From positions 93,384,001-93,448,000 of the forward strand of contig CM074856.1 in NCBI GenBank assembly GCA_037501455.1: DNA of 64,000 bases, read 5' to 3'. The notes under the pieces were generated by a model, which had not been told where the DNA came from, did no database searches, and saw nothing but the letters and a program-made list of their open reading frames with translations. This document shows positions 10,686-21,355 of this stretch, piece by piece; within the stretch, counting starts at the first letter, position 1, and every line of letters begins with the position of its first letter. The translations under genes were made by a program, and so were the position numbers. Source of the stretch: Lantana camara. Lineage: Eukaryota > Streptophyta > Magnoliopsida > Lamiales > Verbenaceae.

Positions 10686-11087
10686 CTACACACAATCTTA
10701 TCATGTATGCATGTCGATTAGGTATATGTTCATGTCACATAATATCAAGCAAGCAATGTAATTGCATAATTTAAGTGCAATAATTAACAAGATATACATA
10801 TCATAAGATTGTAGTCAAATTGAAACAAGCCAGCACATAAGTGTGAAGTTAATTAAGCACAACGAAATAATTGCAACTTAGGTGACATAAGCAAGTAATC
10901 AATGTAATAGTCACAATAGAAACAACGTATTCGCTCCAAGATGCTCATGTAATGCAAGAACAATTATGTTAATCAACAACGTAGCATATGCAAAACTAGT
11001 CACTTTAAAGCACATAAGCAAGTTGTTCCTATTGCCGTACGACCTAGGCGTCTCGAGACGACTCAAGAGCCCGGTTTTGAACCTTCG
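10686..11087 (-). other. Leader of unit A
   Basis: About 400 bp lie between the PBS and gag on minus. They hold a branch-point-like CCTAATCG (10722-10715) and a GTGTGTAG/GATGATG junction at 10686/10685 that looks like a splice acceptor right at the gag start. No gene. Confidence 0.7.
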
Positions 11088-11099
11088 GCTCTGATACCA
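11088..11099 (-). other. Primer-binding site (tRNA-Met), unit A
   Basis: On minus, TGGTATCAGAGC is complementary to the 3' end of plant initiator tRNA-Met. It lies 12 bp inside the LTR L2 end. Confidence 0.9.
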
Positions 11100-11111
11100 A
11101 CCAAATAGGGG

Positions 11112-14100
11112 AGTAACGCCCCGACAAGGGCATCCCACGCCTATCCCGCGCTACGGGCCCAACTTGTATATAGAATTACTATCCATAGACCCGCCAAAAC
11201 CGAAGCAAGCGGTGACAAACCGACATCCTAGCTAGGCGGTACTAGACTCACAACAAGTAATAAAACAAACATAAGTTCGCGGAAGCATAAAACATAATAC
11301 TCGCATATGGATTCATCAACAATCATACATGCGTTTTACAATTCTTCACAAATCAAATATCACGAGGGGATACTCATAAATTCATCAACTAAGTGACTAA
11401 CACGGTTCAACACGAAATGCTCAAAATACGGGAATGTAAATCATCCTAGAGACCGCCACGGTCCAACAAACAAGATAATAAATCCGATAACGTACATGCT
11501 AAATCCAAAACAACTCCAAGGTAACAAAACCAAAGTAAAAGCAACAAACATAACTAGACAACTAAACAAGACTCTCAAGAAAGACTCCCGCCTTGCATGA
11601 CTCCAAAAGCAACCTGCGGACACGAAAGGTAAAGGAGATCAGTTCAAACGGAACCGGTGAGGAGAAGTGTACATAATATAAGTGATATAAGAGGGTTTCA
11701 AACTTCCCAAACCAAGAAATCAAACCAATCCAACCTTTACAACGTTGATGTCGAGGGTGTGCACCCCCCGAGCATCCATAACGTAGAGAATTCGGTCCAT
11801 GCAACCTAGCTCTCTCCAAGAAAACTTCAACCCCGAAACCTCCCCGGAGTCTTAGTAGTCTTGTCCACAGTGGGAACTTTGGATAAGGACATCCGTCGGC
11901 CCTTGCCTTCCCGGAATATCTCTCACCTCCATCCCCGAGCTCAAATTCGATTGCCCTAAGCAAGCGTCCTTGCGAGGTACATCATAACCTCGCTACACTA
12001 CTCACACATACATAATATCCAAATAAAAGTTCCAAAGGCATTTTGGGTACTTATCCCATATACGAAAACTCAAGTTCTACTTGTAAACCATTACCATAAG
12101 CGAATATCCAATATATGAGCATAGCTCACAAAACATGGCTTATTAAGCCTATATATATATACGTTTGAAAACGGGAGTTTAAAACCAATAAATATGAAAG
12201 GCTATAGGGGTCCACAGTTTTGAAAACATTTAACATATATATAACTCCTCACCTTTACCAAGAACCTCGAAGATCAAGCACGAACAAGGAAGGTTACACG
12301 TCCGGAGACTCACCACCTAACAAGACAATGTACCAACAAAGGTAAGACTCGACTCGAAAGCCAACAAGACGACGCAAAGCTTTGACATGAATGCAAATAT
12401 GCTAATGATGTGCAAGGAATGTTCGACGATGGTATATATTGGGAATTATGATCACATTGCATCATATAAGTCATGTATCAAGTTCTCAAGTCATATGTAA
12501 TAAGCGACCTATGAATCATACTTAACACAATTTAATTAAACGCATAACTTAGTCAATTAAGAGAACTTAAGCATGATTGAGGTATAAAGATCATAATATA
12601 AGGTATGCATGAGATGTCACAACATATAATAAGGTCACAATACATTAGAGACATAATATAAATAAGTAAGGAACAAACGAGAGGCAAAACAAGTGAAACG
12701 AATCAAGAAAATAAGGCTGGGGATAATCCACCCACGTGGATTTTCCTTCACAAAAAAAATCCACCCTCGCGGATTTGGTCCAGAAGCTGCTGCCTTAAAT
12801 CCACCCCCATGGATTTTTACACAGCAAAAATCCACCCTAGTGGATTCTGCCCAGAACTTAAAAAAAACGTGACAGCAACTTCAAACTCGATGGGAATGAG
12901 TTCAAAACACCCCAAAACATGAAATTAAGCTTCCAAAACCACAAATAAGCATCATAAATCATCAAGTTACATAATAAAGCACTTAGGAACATATAAACAT
13001 CAAGAAAGCTAGCAATTCATACAAGAACTTCATCTTCTACAACTTTCATGAAAGCTTTAAGCACAACAATGGTGAAATCAACAATCATGTAAGAAACTCA
13101 AAGGAATTAATCACATTCTTCATGGAATTTCTCAAGGAACAAGAATCGATCACCAAATCAAGTTAAATCACACAAGAACATAAACATGCAAGAATTCTTC
13201 ATAAAAGCTTCAAAGGTCAACAATGGTGGATTCTTCAAATAAGCATGAAACTCAAGGAAACCTATCCTATTCTTCATAAAAGCACATAAGGAACATGAAT
13301 CCATTATCAAATCAAGTTAAAACAAGCTAGGGCATGAACATGCATAAGTTCTTATGAAAAGCTTCAAAGTGCTTTAATGGTGAAATCTTCAAATGAACAT
13401 GAAAACAAGAAATTCTTATATCAAATCGTTCCTAGCATAAAGATAAACATATTTCCATCATAAAATTAGGATCTAATCCATCTAACATGAACCCTAGATT
13501 CATATTCAAGCTTAAAAGCTTCAAGAACACAAACCCATGAAAAGAGCACATAAGCTTACCTTGAGAGCTGAAAATCGAAGATGAAATCTTGTTCTTTAGT
13601 CTTGAATCTCCAGCTTTAACCTTCACTCTTGGCTCTTGAAGATGGGTTGAAGGTGGCTTGAAGTTCTTGAGAGAATATGAATAGACTTTGAAAAAGTGTT
13701 GGGAGAGAATGAATATGATTTTTGGAAAATAACGTAACTTATGTTTGGTGTTTAGGATCTGATTTGGGTCAGCTGAATAGGATCATGGAGCGGGTCATAC
13801 GGGTCGGATTTAAGTGAAATTGGATCCCAAATTGGGTCAGAATTGAAATTGGGTCGCAGGTCAACATTTAGGCTTAAAAGGGTTGACTTTTCGTAGAATG
13901 GCCATAACTTCTTCGTCCGAACTCCGAATTGAGCGATTCAAGAACCCACGAACTTGTAATCGAATTATCTACTCAATTTCATTAAGTTCTAACCAGTTCC
14001 AGGCTTGGAAAATAAATTTACCATTTAGTCCCTAAATTATGCTTTAATATCCAAATAAGCACATTATTTCGTTTAACCATGAAGCATGCTATCAAAACTC

Positions 14101-14285
14101 TTTAAGCACAATACGCAACATACTTATCATATCAAATAGCCACATAAGTCATGTAAATCATGTTTTTCACATAAGCACCAAATGTCTATCAAATTAAGGC
14201 ATAAATCCACATAAATCATGCATAGAAAGGTAAATCGTACACTCTCGTGCCAAACCCTACCTTGATCGAGAAGCGGGGCGTCACA
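11112..14285 (-). repeat. LTR L2 of family G (shared: 5' LTR of unit A, 3' LTR of unit B)
   Basis: This 3.17 kb LTR is flanked by a PBS on one side and a polypurine tract on the other, so it serves both units. It is the short version: it lacks the 120 bp present in L1 and L3, and shares that deletion and several point variants with L4. Features on minus: donor CTTACCTTGAG complement at 13560/13559, palindromes 12725-12846, acceptor 12317, a 64-nt mini-exon 12316-12253, and donor GTGAGG from 12252. Confidence 0.9.
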
Positions 14286-14293
14286 ACCTCCCC
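14286..14293 (-). other. Left part of unit B polypurine tract, with TSD of element C
   Basis: The bases ACCTCCCC (plus) are the LTR-proximal half of unit B's polypurine tract. TCCCC (14289-14293) is repeated at 25322-25326 on the far side of element C. Removing C and one repeat restores the tract seen at 7083-7099. Confidence 0.9.
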
Positions 14294-15501
14294 TGTAGCG
14301 CCCCCACTTTGCTGGTAGAGAGCGGCGCCCCAACCCCCGCACTGAAGCACCCCTCAAGTAATGGTGTGAGCCATCACTCAAGAAATACCCCAGCGAACGG
14401 CATATCCATTAACGAGTAACAATAATAGTGTTTAACTATGTGGCTTATGCAGCGGAAAATCAGAGTATTTTAAAACTTTTCAAAACATGTGCGTGATGGC
14501 ATATAAACAAGCAAGTACTGATCGTTAAGCAGAAGAGACTATTAACATTACTGTATCAATTGAACGTTGTCACGGGAGCATAAGATAGCAATTGTAGCAG
14601 TATCCAAGTAGCAGAAGGATTATTACAAAAGCATAAGGTAAAGTATCAATGCAGCCATGTAACATATGCAGGACACAAAATAGATTAATAAAGTAAAGTC
14701 CTGACTCAAACAAAATGAACACTCTAGAGCTTCAAGATACCTCTAGACTGCGGCTGCAAGACCTGAAACCATGAGGCCAGAAAACAGGTAGAGGTATTAG
14801 TCAAAGTGACTAAGTGAGGGATATCTTTAAAAGAAAGTACTTAAAGTAAACGTTTGAAGTGAAGTTCATAAGGTAAAACCTTTAATGCAAAGCTTTAATG
14901 AAGAACTTAAGAATAAGTTCAAGTGATAAAACCCTTTGATGCAATGCTATAAGTAATGAGAGTTTTCAAAACACTTTCATGAATGCTTTCACACGCGCAC
15001 ACATATGCTATGATTTGGTTCATATGATTTTCATAAAACAGGATAAGGGTAGGGAACAACTTTGCAAGATATGAACCAACTTTATGAAAACCTTGATGCC
15101 CGCAAGCTAGGCTTCTCCATCCTTACTCCAGAAAACATGACCATTAATAGGGTGTCGGACCGAGATCAACAACACCCTAATACATACACACATGCACCAT
15201 CCTCCACCAAGTTTCACTTCGGGGAGCGACCCCTAGGTGACCATTAACCATTGATTTGGGAATAGATTTGCGGTCCATTCCCGACAATTGTCCTAACTTA
15301 ACCAAACCTCCTGATTAAAGTCGGTATCAATCGCCTAGTGTGGCGGCCGGTATTAGTGATGTCGTTGGCGCTCACCTCCCGAGCATCACCTCTACACATA
15401 ACCGCCGGGCCCATACCATTAACCATTGATTGCTTGCACCATTGATGACATCCAGAATAAATCCGAATGTATGAACCATTGAACATATGCATTGAACCAT
15501 T

Positions 15502-15617
15502 GAACCATTGATGCAATACTTTGAAAACATGAACCATTGATGCATTACTTTGAAAACATGAACCATTGATGCTATACTTTGAAAACATGAACCATTGATG
15601 CTATACTTTGAAAACAT
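15502..15617 (-). repeat. 29-bp tandem repeat, four copies (3' LTR of C)
   Basis: GAACCATTGATGCWWTACTT followed by TGAAAACAT repeats four times without gaps (15502, 15531, 15560, 15589). The identical array in the 5' LTR is 22564-22679. Shorter GAACCATTGA fragments precede it. Confidence 0.9.
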
Positions 15618-16186
15618 GTGCCTTTGATCAATGAATAACTAATACGATTGGGTTCTTTGAAGAATCATCCCTTATAAAGGGTATTTCAAAACAAGAATGT
15701 AAAGCACTAGGCTTAGAGTCTCAAAACAATTGAATCATTAAGTATTCATGGTTCCAGTTGAAAACATTTATAACCTCACCTATTAATAACAGTAGGTAGG
15801 ATAGATTATGCAGTGCCCTGGGGATTCCAGTGCTCAACCTTAACTCCTGTAAGTGTACTAAGGTGAGCTAAGACACACTTCTATCACGATGCACATAAAC
15901 ATATAAAACAAGTACAGAACATGTAATGACAAGAGAGTAATACCATTTAAGGTATTAGAGAAGGACAACACACAAGGGAATCCTTAAAGTGAGTTATCAT
16001 TAACGTGGGACTATGATCTTACTATAATCGATTACGAATTAATCAAATTATGAATCCTATCGCAAAACCTTAGGTTATAAAACAAGTCCTCGAAAGAAAA
16101 CACATTTTGAAATCGCATTTTAGACCCCGGATTTGAAATCCCTAAGTGCAAATGTCTATTAAGAAAACACAAGTTTTAATTCACTT

Positions 16187-16264
16187 TTACTATTCAAAAG
16201 TACTATTCACAGTTACTATTCCAGATTACTATTCATGGATTACTATTCACAGGTTACTATTCAC
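16187..16264 (-). repeat. Six-copy TTACTATTC array (3' LTR of C)
   Basis: The nine-base word TTACTATTC (or GTACTATTC) recurs every 12-14 bp with short varied spacers. The 5' LTR copy is at 23249-23326. Its place in the LTR, downstream of the donor consensus, corresponds to the palindrome arrays of the other families. Confidence 0.85.
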
Positions 16265-17178
16265 TTGTCGGGTCAAAGGGTCGGGTCAAACCCACACACT
16301 AAACACACACTCATGCACACATACGAACACACTCACACACACACGGCATGCACACATACACACACCCTAATTCAATTATAATCTTGATTATAACCTATAG
16401 TTTCAAGTTCATGTTATTATAAACAAGTGTGATCTAGGTTAAAGGCATAACCTATGGTTAAGAGGTCTAATTAAAGCATAACATCAAGTTATGAAACACT
16501 ATTCTATCTTAGGTTATAACATGTGACACTATCAAAGTGTATAACATATAATCAAAGCACTATTCCATTAATCCATATCATATCATAAGCTCAAGTCATA
16601 ACATATGAGTCATGTAACATTGTAACAATGTAATAACATATCATAGACATAAGTCATAGCACATCAAGACCATTAATCATGTAGCATTCATCAATTGAGA
16701 CCATATAGTAACATGTAACAAGTTATAATATAATTGATCATAGGTTACTATTCCATTGCATAACATGCTTGAACATAATTTAAATATCATAATCATGCAT
16801 CAATTATCATCTTATAATAGCTCCATAACATGATCATACCATATACTAAAGCAATTCATAACATTTCATAGCATATACTAAACAATTAAATCATAATTCA
16901 CTACTAACAAACATATCATAAAAACTATATAATAAATGCATAAAATAAAATCCTATATGTCTTAGGGAAGACCCTAAGACCCAACCTAAACATAATATAA
17001 ACATACCATAACATAAAAACATAAACTAAACTAAAACTTAACATAAACTAAAGCATAAAAATAAAACAACTAACCTAGCTAACAAAGGGGGGAAGAGACG
17101 GCAAGAGGGGGAGAGGGAGAGAAAGAAAGGGAGTTGTTAACACAACATTGAGCAAGGAAAATGAATGGCATGAGAGCT

Positions 17179-17188
17179 CTATTTATAG
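17179..17188 (-). promoter_or_regulatory. TATA box, 3' LTR of C
   Basis: On minus, CACCTATAAATAGAG is a textbook plant TATA box. The same box is at 24241-24250 in the 5' LTR. Confidence 0.75.
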
Positions 17189-18193
17189 GTGTTGGGAAGC
17201 CCCTCACATTGGAAATAAACTTGAGGTAAGGGTATGAGAGCAAAAGTGGATGTCTTCTCTTGGAAGCTTCATCATTCATGAAACAAAATAGGGGCTGCTG
17301 GAGGGTAATTCAGTAATTTCGCTGCCAAAACGTGAAGTTAAGAGGCTGGAAGTATAACCATTCCGTCCGGGCAAAAATTAGCTTCGAAACGCATATTCAT
17401 ACGTTGAAATCGGATTTACCGTTTGAAAGATACATTAGTTTTAGTGAATAAAAGTTTTGAGCTCGAAACTCGACACGAGTGAAAAACGACTTTCTAGAAT
17501 GATTTTCAAGTCCGGATTGTTTCCAAAATTCAAGAAATAAATCGAGAAGCGTTTTGAGTCCAAAATCAACTATAAAACATTTTACCGTTAAAAAGTTGAA
17601 AACGTAGAATGAATAGTGAATTCTTACGTACAAGCGTACGCTTCAAAATTTCGAGCTAGGGTTTGAATCAAGAGTTGTAAAACATCTCAAAAATCTTGAA
17701 ATAGCTCAAGTAGTGCAAATCCGAAGAGAAAACATTTTCCGAATGAAAACAGTTCGTAGTAGGAATAGTGAAATAGGGTTTTCGTAAACATTTTCAATAA
17801 AACGAAGCTCGGGATAGATTTTCAAATCAAGAATGATTTCAATAGACTCGTCTCGACTCAAGGATCGATTTGACTGTAAACTTGGGTAGGAAAGATATCA
17901 GAATCAAAAGCTCATTTTCAGATGAATAGTAACTTTGGTCGGTAAGTTACCAAAATGCCCTTATGGTTCAAGAAAGGTTTCCGGAGCTTGGAAAGCAAGT
18001 TCAAAGGATAGGAAAACATGTGATATGAACCTATAGGGTTCCATTGAAGCATTGGGTAATATAGGCTTGGGAAAATGAATAGTAAACTGTATCGAAGGTC
18101 AAGAATTCCCCCTTAAAACATGTCAGATCACATATGAGCACAAAGTTCATCTAAGAATGCAATGCATGAAGGTTTATAAAGTTGGATCACGGT

Positions 18194-18740
18194 CTATAAA
18201 CGCTTTACCAATGCCCTTAGTTTACCATTTTCATCCAGGCCCTGTTTTGGGCTGTTACAATCACCCCTCCTTAAAGAGAATCTGTCCTCAGATTCTTCTG
18301 CAAACAGTTCGGGGTAATGTTTCTGCATCTTATCCTCTGTTTCCCACATTGCCTCTTCTGTACCATGTCCCTTCCAAAGGACTTTTACCAAAGGAATCTT
18401 CTTATTCCTTAACTCCTGGAACCTTCTGTCGAAGATCTTTACCGGTTTCAACATATAAGTCAAGTTTGGTTCTGTCGGTAATTCTTCCCCTGGTACTATC
18501 TCTTTTTCATCCAAAACCCCTTGCGAATCTGAGATATCTAGGATACATTATGGATCGTTGTATGACTTGCAGGTAAATCCAATATGTAAGTAGCTTCTCC
18601 AACTCGTTCCATTATCTGGAAGACTCCAACATATCTTGGGTTTAATTTACCACCTTTCTCAATTCGAGTAAACCCTTTCTTCGGTGTCTTTCACTTCATC
18701 ACTGTTTCAAGTTTAATGGATCTATTTCAACTCCGGTTCT
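18194..18740 (-). pseudogene. Element C integrase C-terminus and chromodomain remnant
   Basis: On minus, from about 18740 a frame reads through GEATYILDLPASHTTIHNV (the conserved end of chromovirus integrase), then a break, then PVKIFDRRFQELRNKKIPLV and VKVLWKGHGTEEAMWETEDK, which is a Tekay-type chromodomain. It ends HYPELFAEE before the polypurine tract; the frame then runs on into the LTR. This matches the end of element D pol. The chromodomain of this group is thought to steer integration towards chromatin marks. The part upstream (integrase core) is deleted. Confidence 0.8.
18260..18276 (-). other. Polypurine tract of element C
   Basis: On minus, CTTTAAGGAGGGGTGAT directly before the LTR start TGTAACAGCC. 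Confidence 0.85.
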
Positions 18741-19169
18741 GAAAATGATGTGTCCGAGAAATGTAACTCTTTCTAGCCAAAACTCGCATTTGCTGAACTT
18801 GGCATATAGCTTGTGATCCAGCAAAGTGCTCAATACAATTCGGATATGCTCGGTGTGCTCCTCTGGTGTCTTTAAGAACACCAAAATGTCGTCCAATTGT
18901 TTTCTCAACTCTTCCAAGATGACTTCCTTCTTGTAACAATCCAGATTAACATGGTACTTAAACAACCAATCCATTCCAAGGATAATTCCATATCTCGTCA
19001 TAGGCAACTCAATAAAATCTGAAGGGTAGTAGCGATGACCAGTACATATAGGGCAGCGTTTATATACTTGATCCGTAACGAGGTAAGTCCCCAAAAGAGA
19101 ACTTACTTCAAATTTCATATGACAATTATTCAAGTGGAAATTATATTTGCGCACATAAATTAGATGCAA
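18699..19169 (-). pseudogene. Element C protease-RT fusion remnant
   Basis: On minus this frame begins in the protease region ([20 protein letters not shown], a conserved block of chromovirus protease, also in D as [20 protein letters not shown]). It then jumps directly to the RT region after the active site ([36 protein letters not shown]). The catalytic IDD box is half present (DD kept) and everything before it in RT is missing. The reading frame is offset from gag by a frameshift near 19150. Deletion rather than fusion of function is the likely cause. Confidence 0.85.
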
Positions 19170-20361
19170 TTAATAAATGCATGGCACCAGGGTCATATAA
19201 GACCTTAACTGGCGTGTTAAGAATGTGCACAGTACCTTCCACATCAGACGAAGGATCAACCTCCTCATTACCATCCATTGCATATGCTCTGCCTTTAACC
19301 ACTGGTGTGCTCGTCGTACCCACCACCGCTTTACCCTTGTCTTGAACCCCAAATCTTTTAATCCTGGTAGGACAATGTTCCCGTATATGCTCAGGGGAAC
19401 CACACCAATAGCACTGACCATTCTTCTTACGACAATTTTCCTCAGTGTGTCCTTTACGGCTACAGTAGTCACAAACTATCTCCTCTTGATTGGGTTGAGT
19501 TGTTTCATATTGCTGAGGTGCCCTTTGTTGTTGTTGCAGTGCCATCATTGGTTTCTTCCCGTTTCCCTGAAAGGAAGATCCGGCAGGTCGCTTTGTTCCT
19601 TGAAAAGTCTTAGGGTTAGAAGGCTCTTGACGACTAACGGTCATCCGGATATCCTTATGGGCTGCCTCAACCTTCAATGCTCTATCGACTGCTCTAGTGT
19701 AGGTCTCGTCATCCAAAGAAGCTAGTGCCCAACGGAGCTCAGGTTTCAGACCATCAATGAACCTTTTAGTCTTACGACGTTCATCACTCAGAATGTGGGG
19801 TGCATACTTGATCAGCCTAACAAACTTAGCTTCGTACTCCATCACATTCACAGTTCCCTGAACCAAACTCATAAATTCAGCTTCTCTTGCATAACGTGTT
19901 ACCTGAGGAGTGTATTTCTGCTGAAACTCCTTCACAAACTCAGTCCAGTTTCCATCAACGTTGTTCTCAATCCACATATGTTGAGTATGCCTCCACCAGT
20001 TAAACGCCGCTCCTTCCATCAGAAATGCAGCATACTGAACTCGTTCACGGTCTTCAGGGTTGATATCCATAGCTTCAAAGATCTTTTCGATACTAGTTAA
20101 CCAATTTTCAGCCTTCAAGTCGTTGGGATCGCCATAAAACTTAGGCGGGTTCATTCTTAGAAACTTCTCTAGTGTTTTCCCATTAGGAGAATTATAAGCC
20201 CTCACAAATTGTCGCAACACATCAGCTAAATCTGGAACTTCCTCCCTTCTAGGAGGTGGTGGCGTAATATCCCTTGGCGGTGTAAGATCTCGTTGTGGCG
20301 TGACTTCTCTTTGGGGTGGCGATGGTGGTACGCGATTACGTGGTGCTCTTCTTGGTGGCAT
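19141..20361 (-). CDS. gag: Element C Gag (with start of protease)
   Basis: An open frame of 406 codons from ATG 20361 (MPPRRAPRNR). It has a Pro/Arg-rich N-terminus, a full capsid domain at about residues 55-235 (NPPKFYGDPND, AENWLTSIEKIF, FNWWRHT, QQKYTPQVTR, EFMSLVQGTVNV, YEAKFVRLIKYAP), a Gln-rich stretch, and two zinc knuckles at about residues 297-333 (CDYCSRKGHTEENC and CYWCGSPEHIREHC, both CX2CX4HX4C). It ends with the protease start, DPGA at about residue 390, then stops. Gag packages element RNA into cytoplasmic particles. A splice-acceptor-like CTTCAG lies 7 bases before the ATG. Being open while pol is destroyed suggests Gag was kept, or that the element is simply young. Confidence 0.92.
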   Translation of the reverse strand: MPPRRAPRNRVPPSPPQREVTPQRDLTPPRDITPPPPRREEVPDLADVLRQFVRAYNSPNGKTLEKFLRMNPPKFYGDPNDLKAENWLTSIEKIFEAMDINPEDRERVQYAAFLMEGAAFNWWRHTQHMWIENNVDGNWTEFVKEFQQKYTPQVTRYAREAEFMSLVQGTVNVMEYEAKFVRLIKYAPHILSDERRKTKRFIDGLKPELRWALASLDDETYTRAVDRALKVEAAHKDIRMTVSRQEPSNPKTFQGTKRPAGSSFQGNGKKPMMALQQQQRAPQQYETTQPNQEEIVCDYCSRKGHTEENCRKKNGQCYWCGSPEHIREHCPTRIKRFGVQDKGKAVVGTTSTPVVKGRAYAMDGNEEVDPSSDVEGTVHILNTPVKVLYDPGAMHLLIASNLCAQI

Positions 20362-21335
20362 GATGATACTGAAGTTTCAAGCATTTAGACATGTGTAAAA
20401 TGCATGGCAGTAAGGATGATCCACATAATTGGTAACCACGTATTCACATTTCCACGTAGTCACATATAATCATGAGAATAACACATTCCCACAGCAAAAT
20501 ATCAACGATAATCCATTATCACATTACCACATAGGCAAGAGCAACTTATAAGCATAAACAACATATCAACATTGATCCATTATTCCATTATCCATTACCA
20601 TTACCATTACCATTGACAATTCATGAACATGTATAACATATCAAGTATGATAACAATAAATGAAATGGCATGATCCTATAACGGTCCTAATGGTATCTTG
20701 AAGCAACTCTAAGACTCATGCAATGACAGTTATGCAAAGCAGTAAACAGATATCCAACATAAAGCCGAATGTGTTATAAACGTGTAAGGTTTGGAAAAAT
20801 TTTCTACATTAGGCCACATTTTTAAACAAAAATTAAAATAAGGAGGACCCGATACCATCGAGTCGACTCCCATTCAGGCCTTACCATTCGTCCAAACCAA
20901 GTGCAAAGTACCTCTTGTGATTCCATTCGTCTGAATCCATCATCCGTGGTGCCAAAATTCGGGGATCTTCTACCAAAGTTATACATCCCCTTCGCCAAAC
21001 AATCCTGTCCATGCCTTGCTAGATCAGCCTCATCACTATCAGATCCATCATTACCTCCATTAGGCTGCTCCTAGTCCTGCCTCTGTTCTTTGGTTGACGC
21101 CAAGTATAGAAGTGAGTACCTCCTTGGTGAGAAACAACCACAGTACGTGAAGCCTCGAACTGCTTGAAAAAGGCCTCGTCTATCAGCTGCTGGTTAGGAT
21201 CGAGATGTGGCTAAACTGCCATGGCCATACAGAAGATACCACGGACAGGAATGCCAGAAGATAGAACCACACAACTCCAAACAATCTTCCATGATGTGAG
21301 CAATCCAGGTCAAGTCTCTTCTTACTTAACCTGGC
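20362..21335 (-). other. Leader of element C
   Basis: About 970 bp between PBS and gag with no gene. It includes a few CATTACCATTAC repeats (20590-20620) and, on minus, the sequence CTTGAAACTTCAG ending at 20369, a possible splice acceptor. Confidence 0.8.
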
Positions 21336-21347
21336 GCTCTGATACCA
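21336..21347 (-). other. Primer-binding site (tRNA-Met), element C
   Basis: TGGTATCAGAGC on minus, eight bases inside the 5' LTR end at 21356. The same eight-base spacing is seen in D and E. Confidence 0.92.
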
Positions 21348-21355
21348 CTTCAGGC

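Larger units (their letters stand above)
14294..18259 (-). repeat. 3' LTR of element C
   Basis: On minus it starts TGTAACAGCCC and ends GGGGGCGCTACA. It contains a TATA box (17179-17188), a donor-like GCTAG/GTTAGT near 17075, six TTACTATTC repeats, CA-rich DNA (16289-16367) and a four-copy 29-bp tandem repeat. No gene; the small frames inside have no family match that I recognise. Confidence 0.95.
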
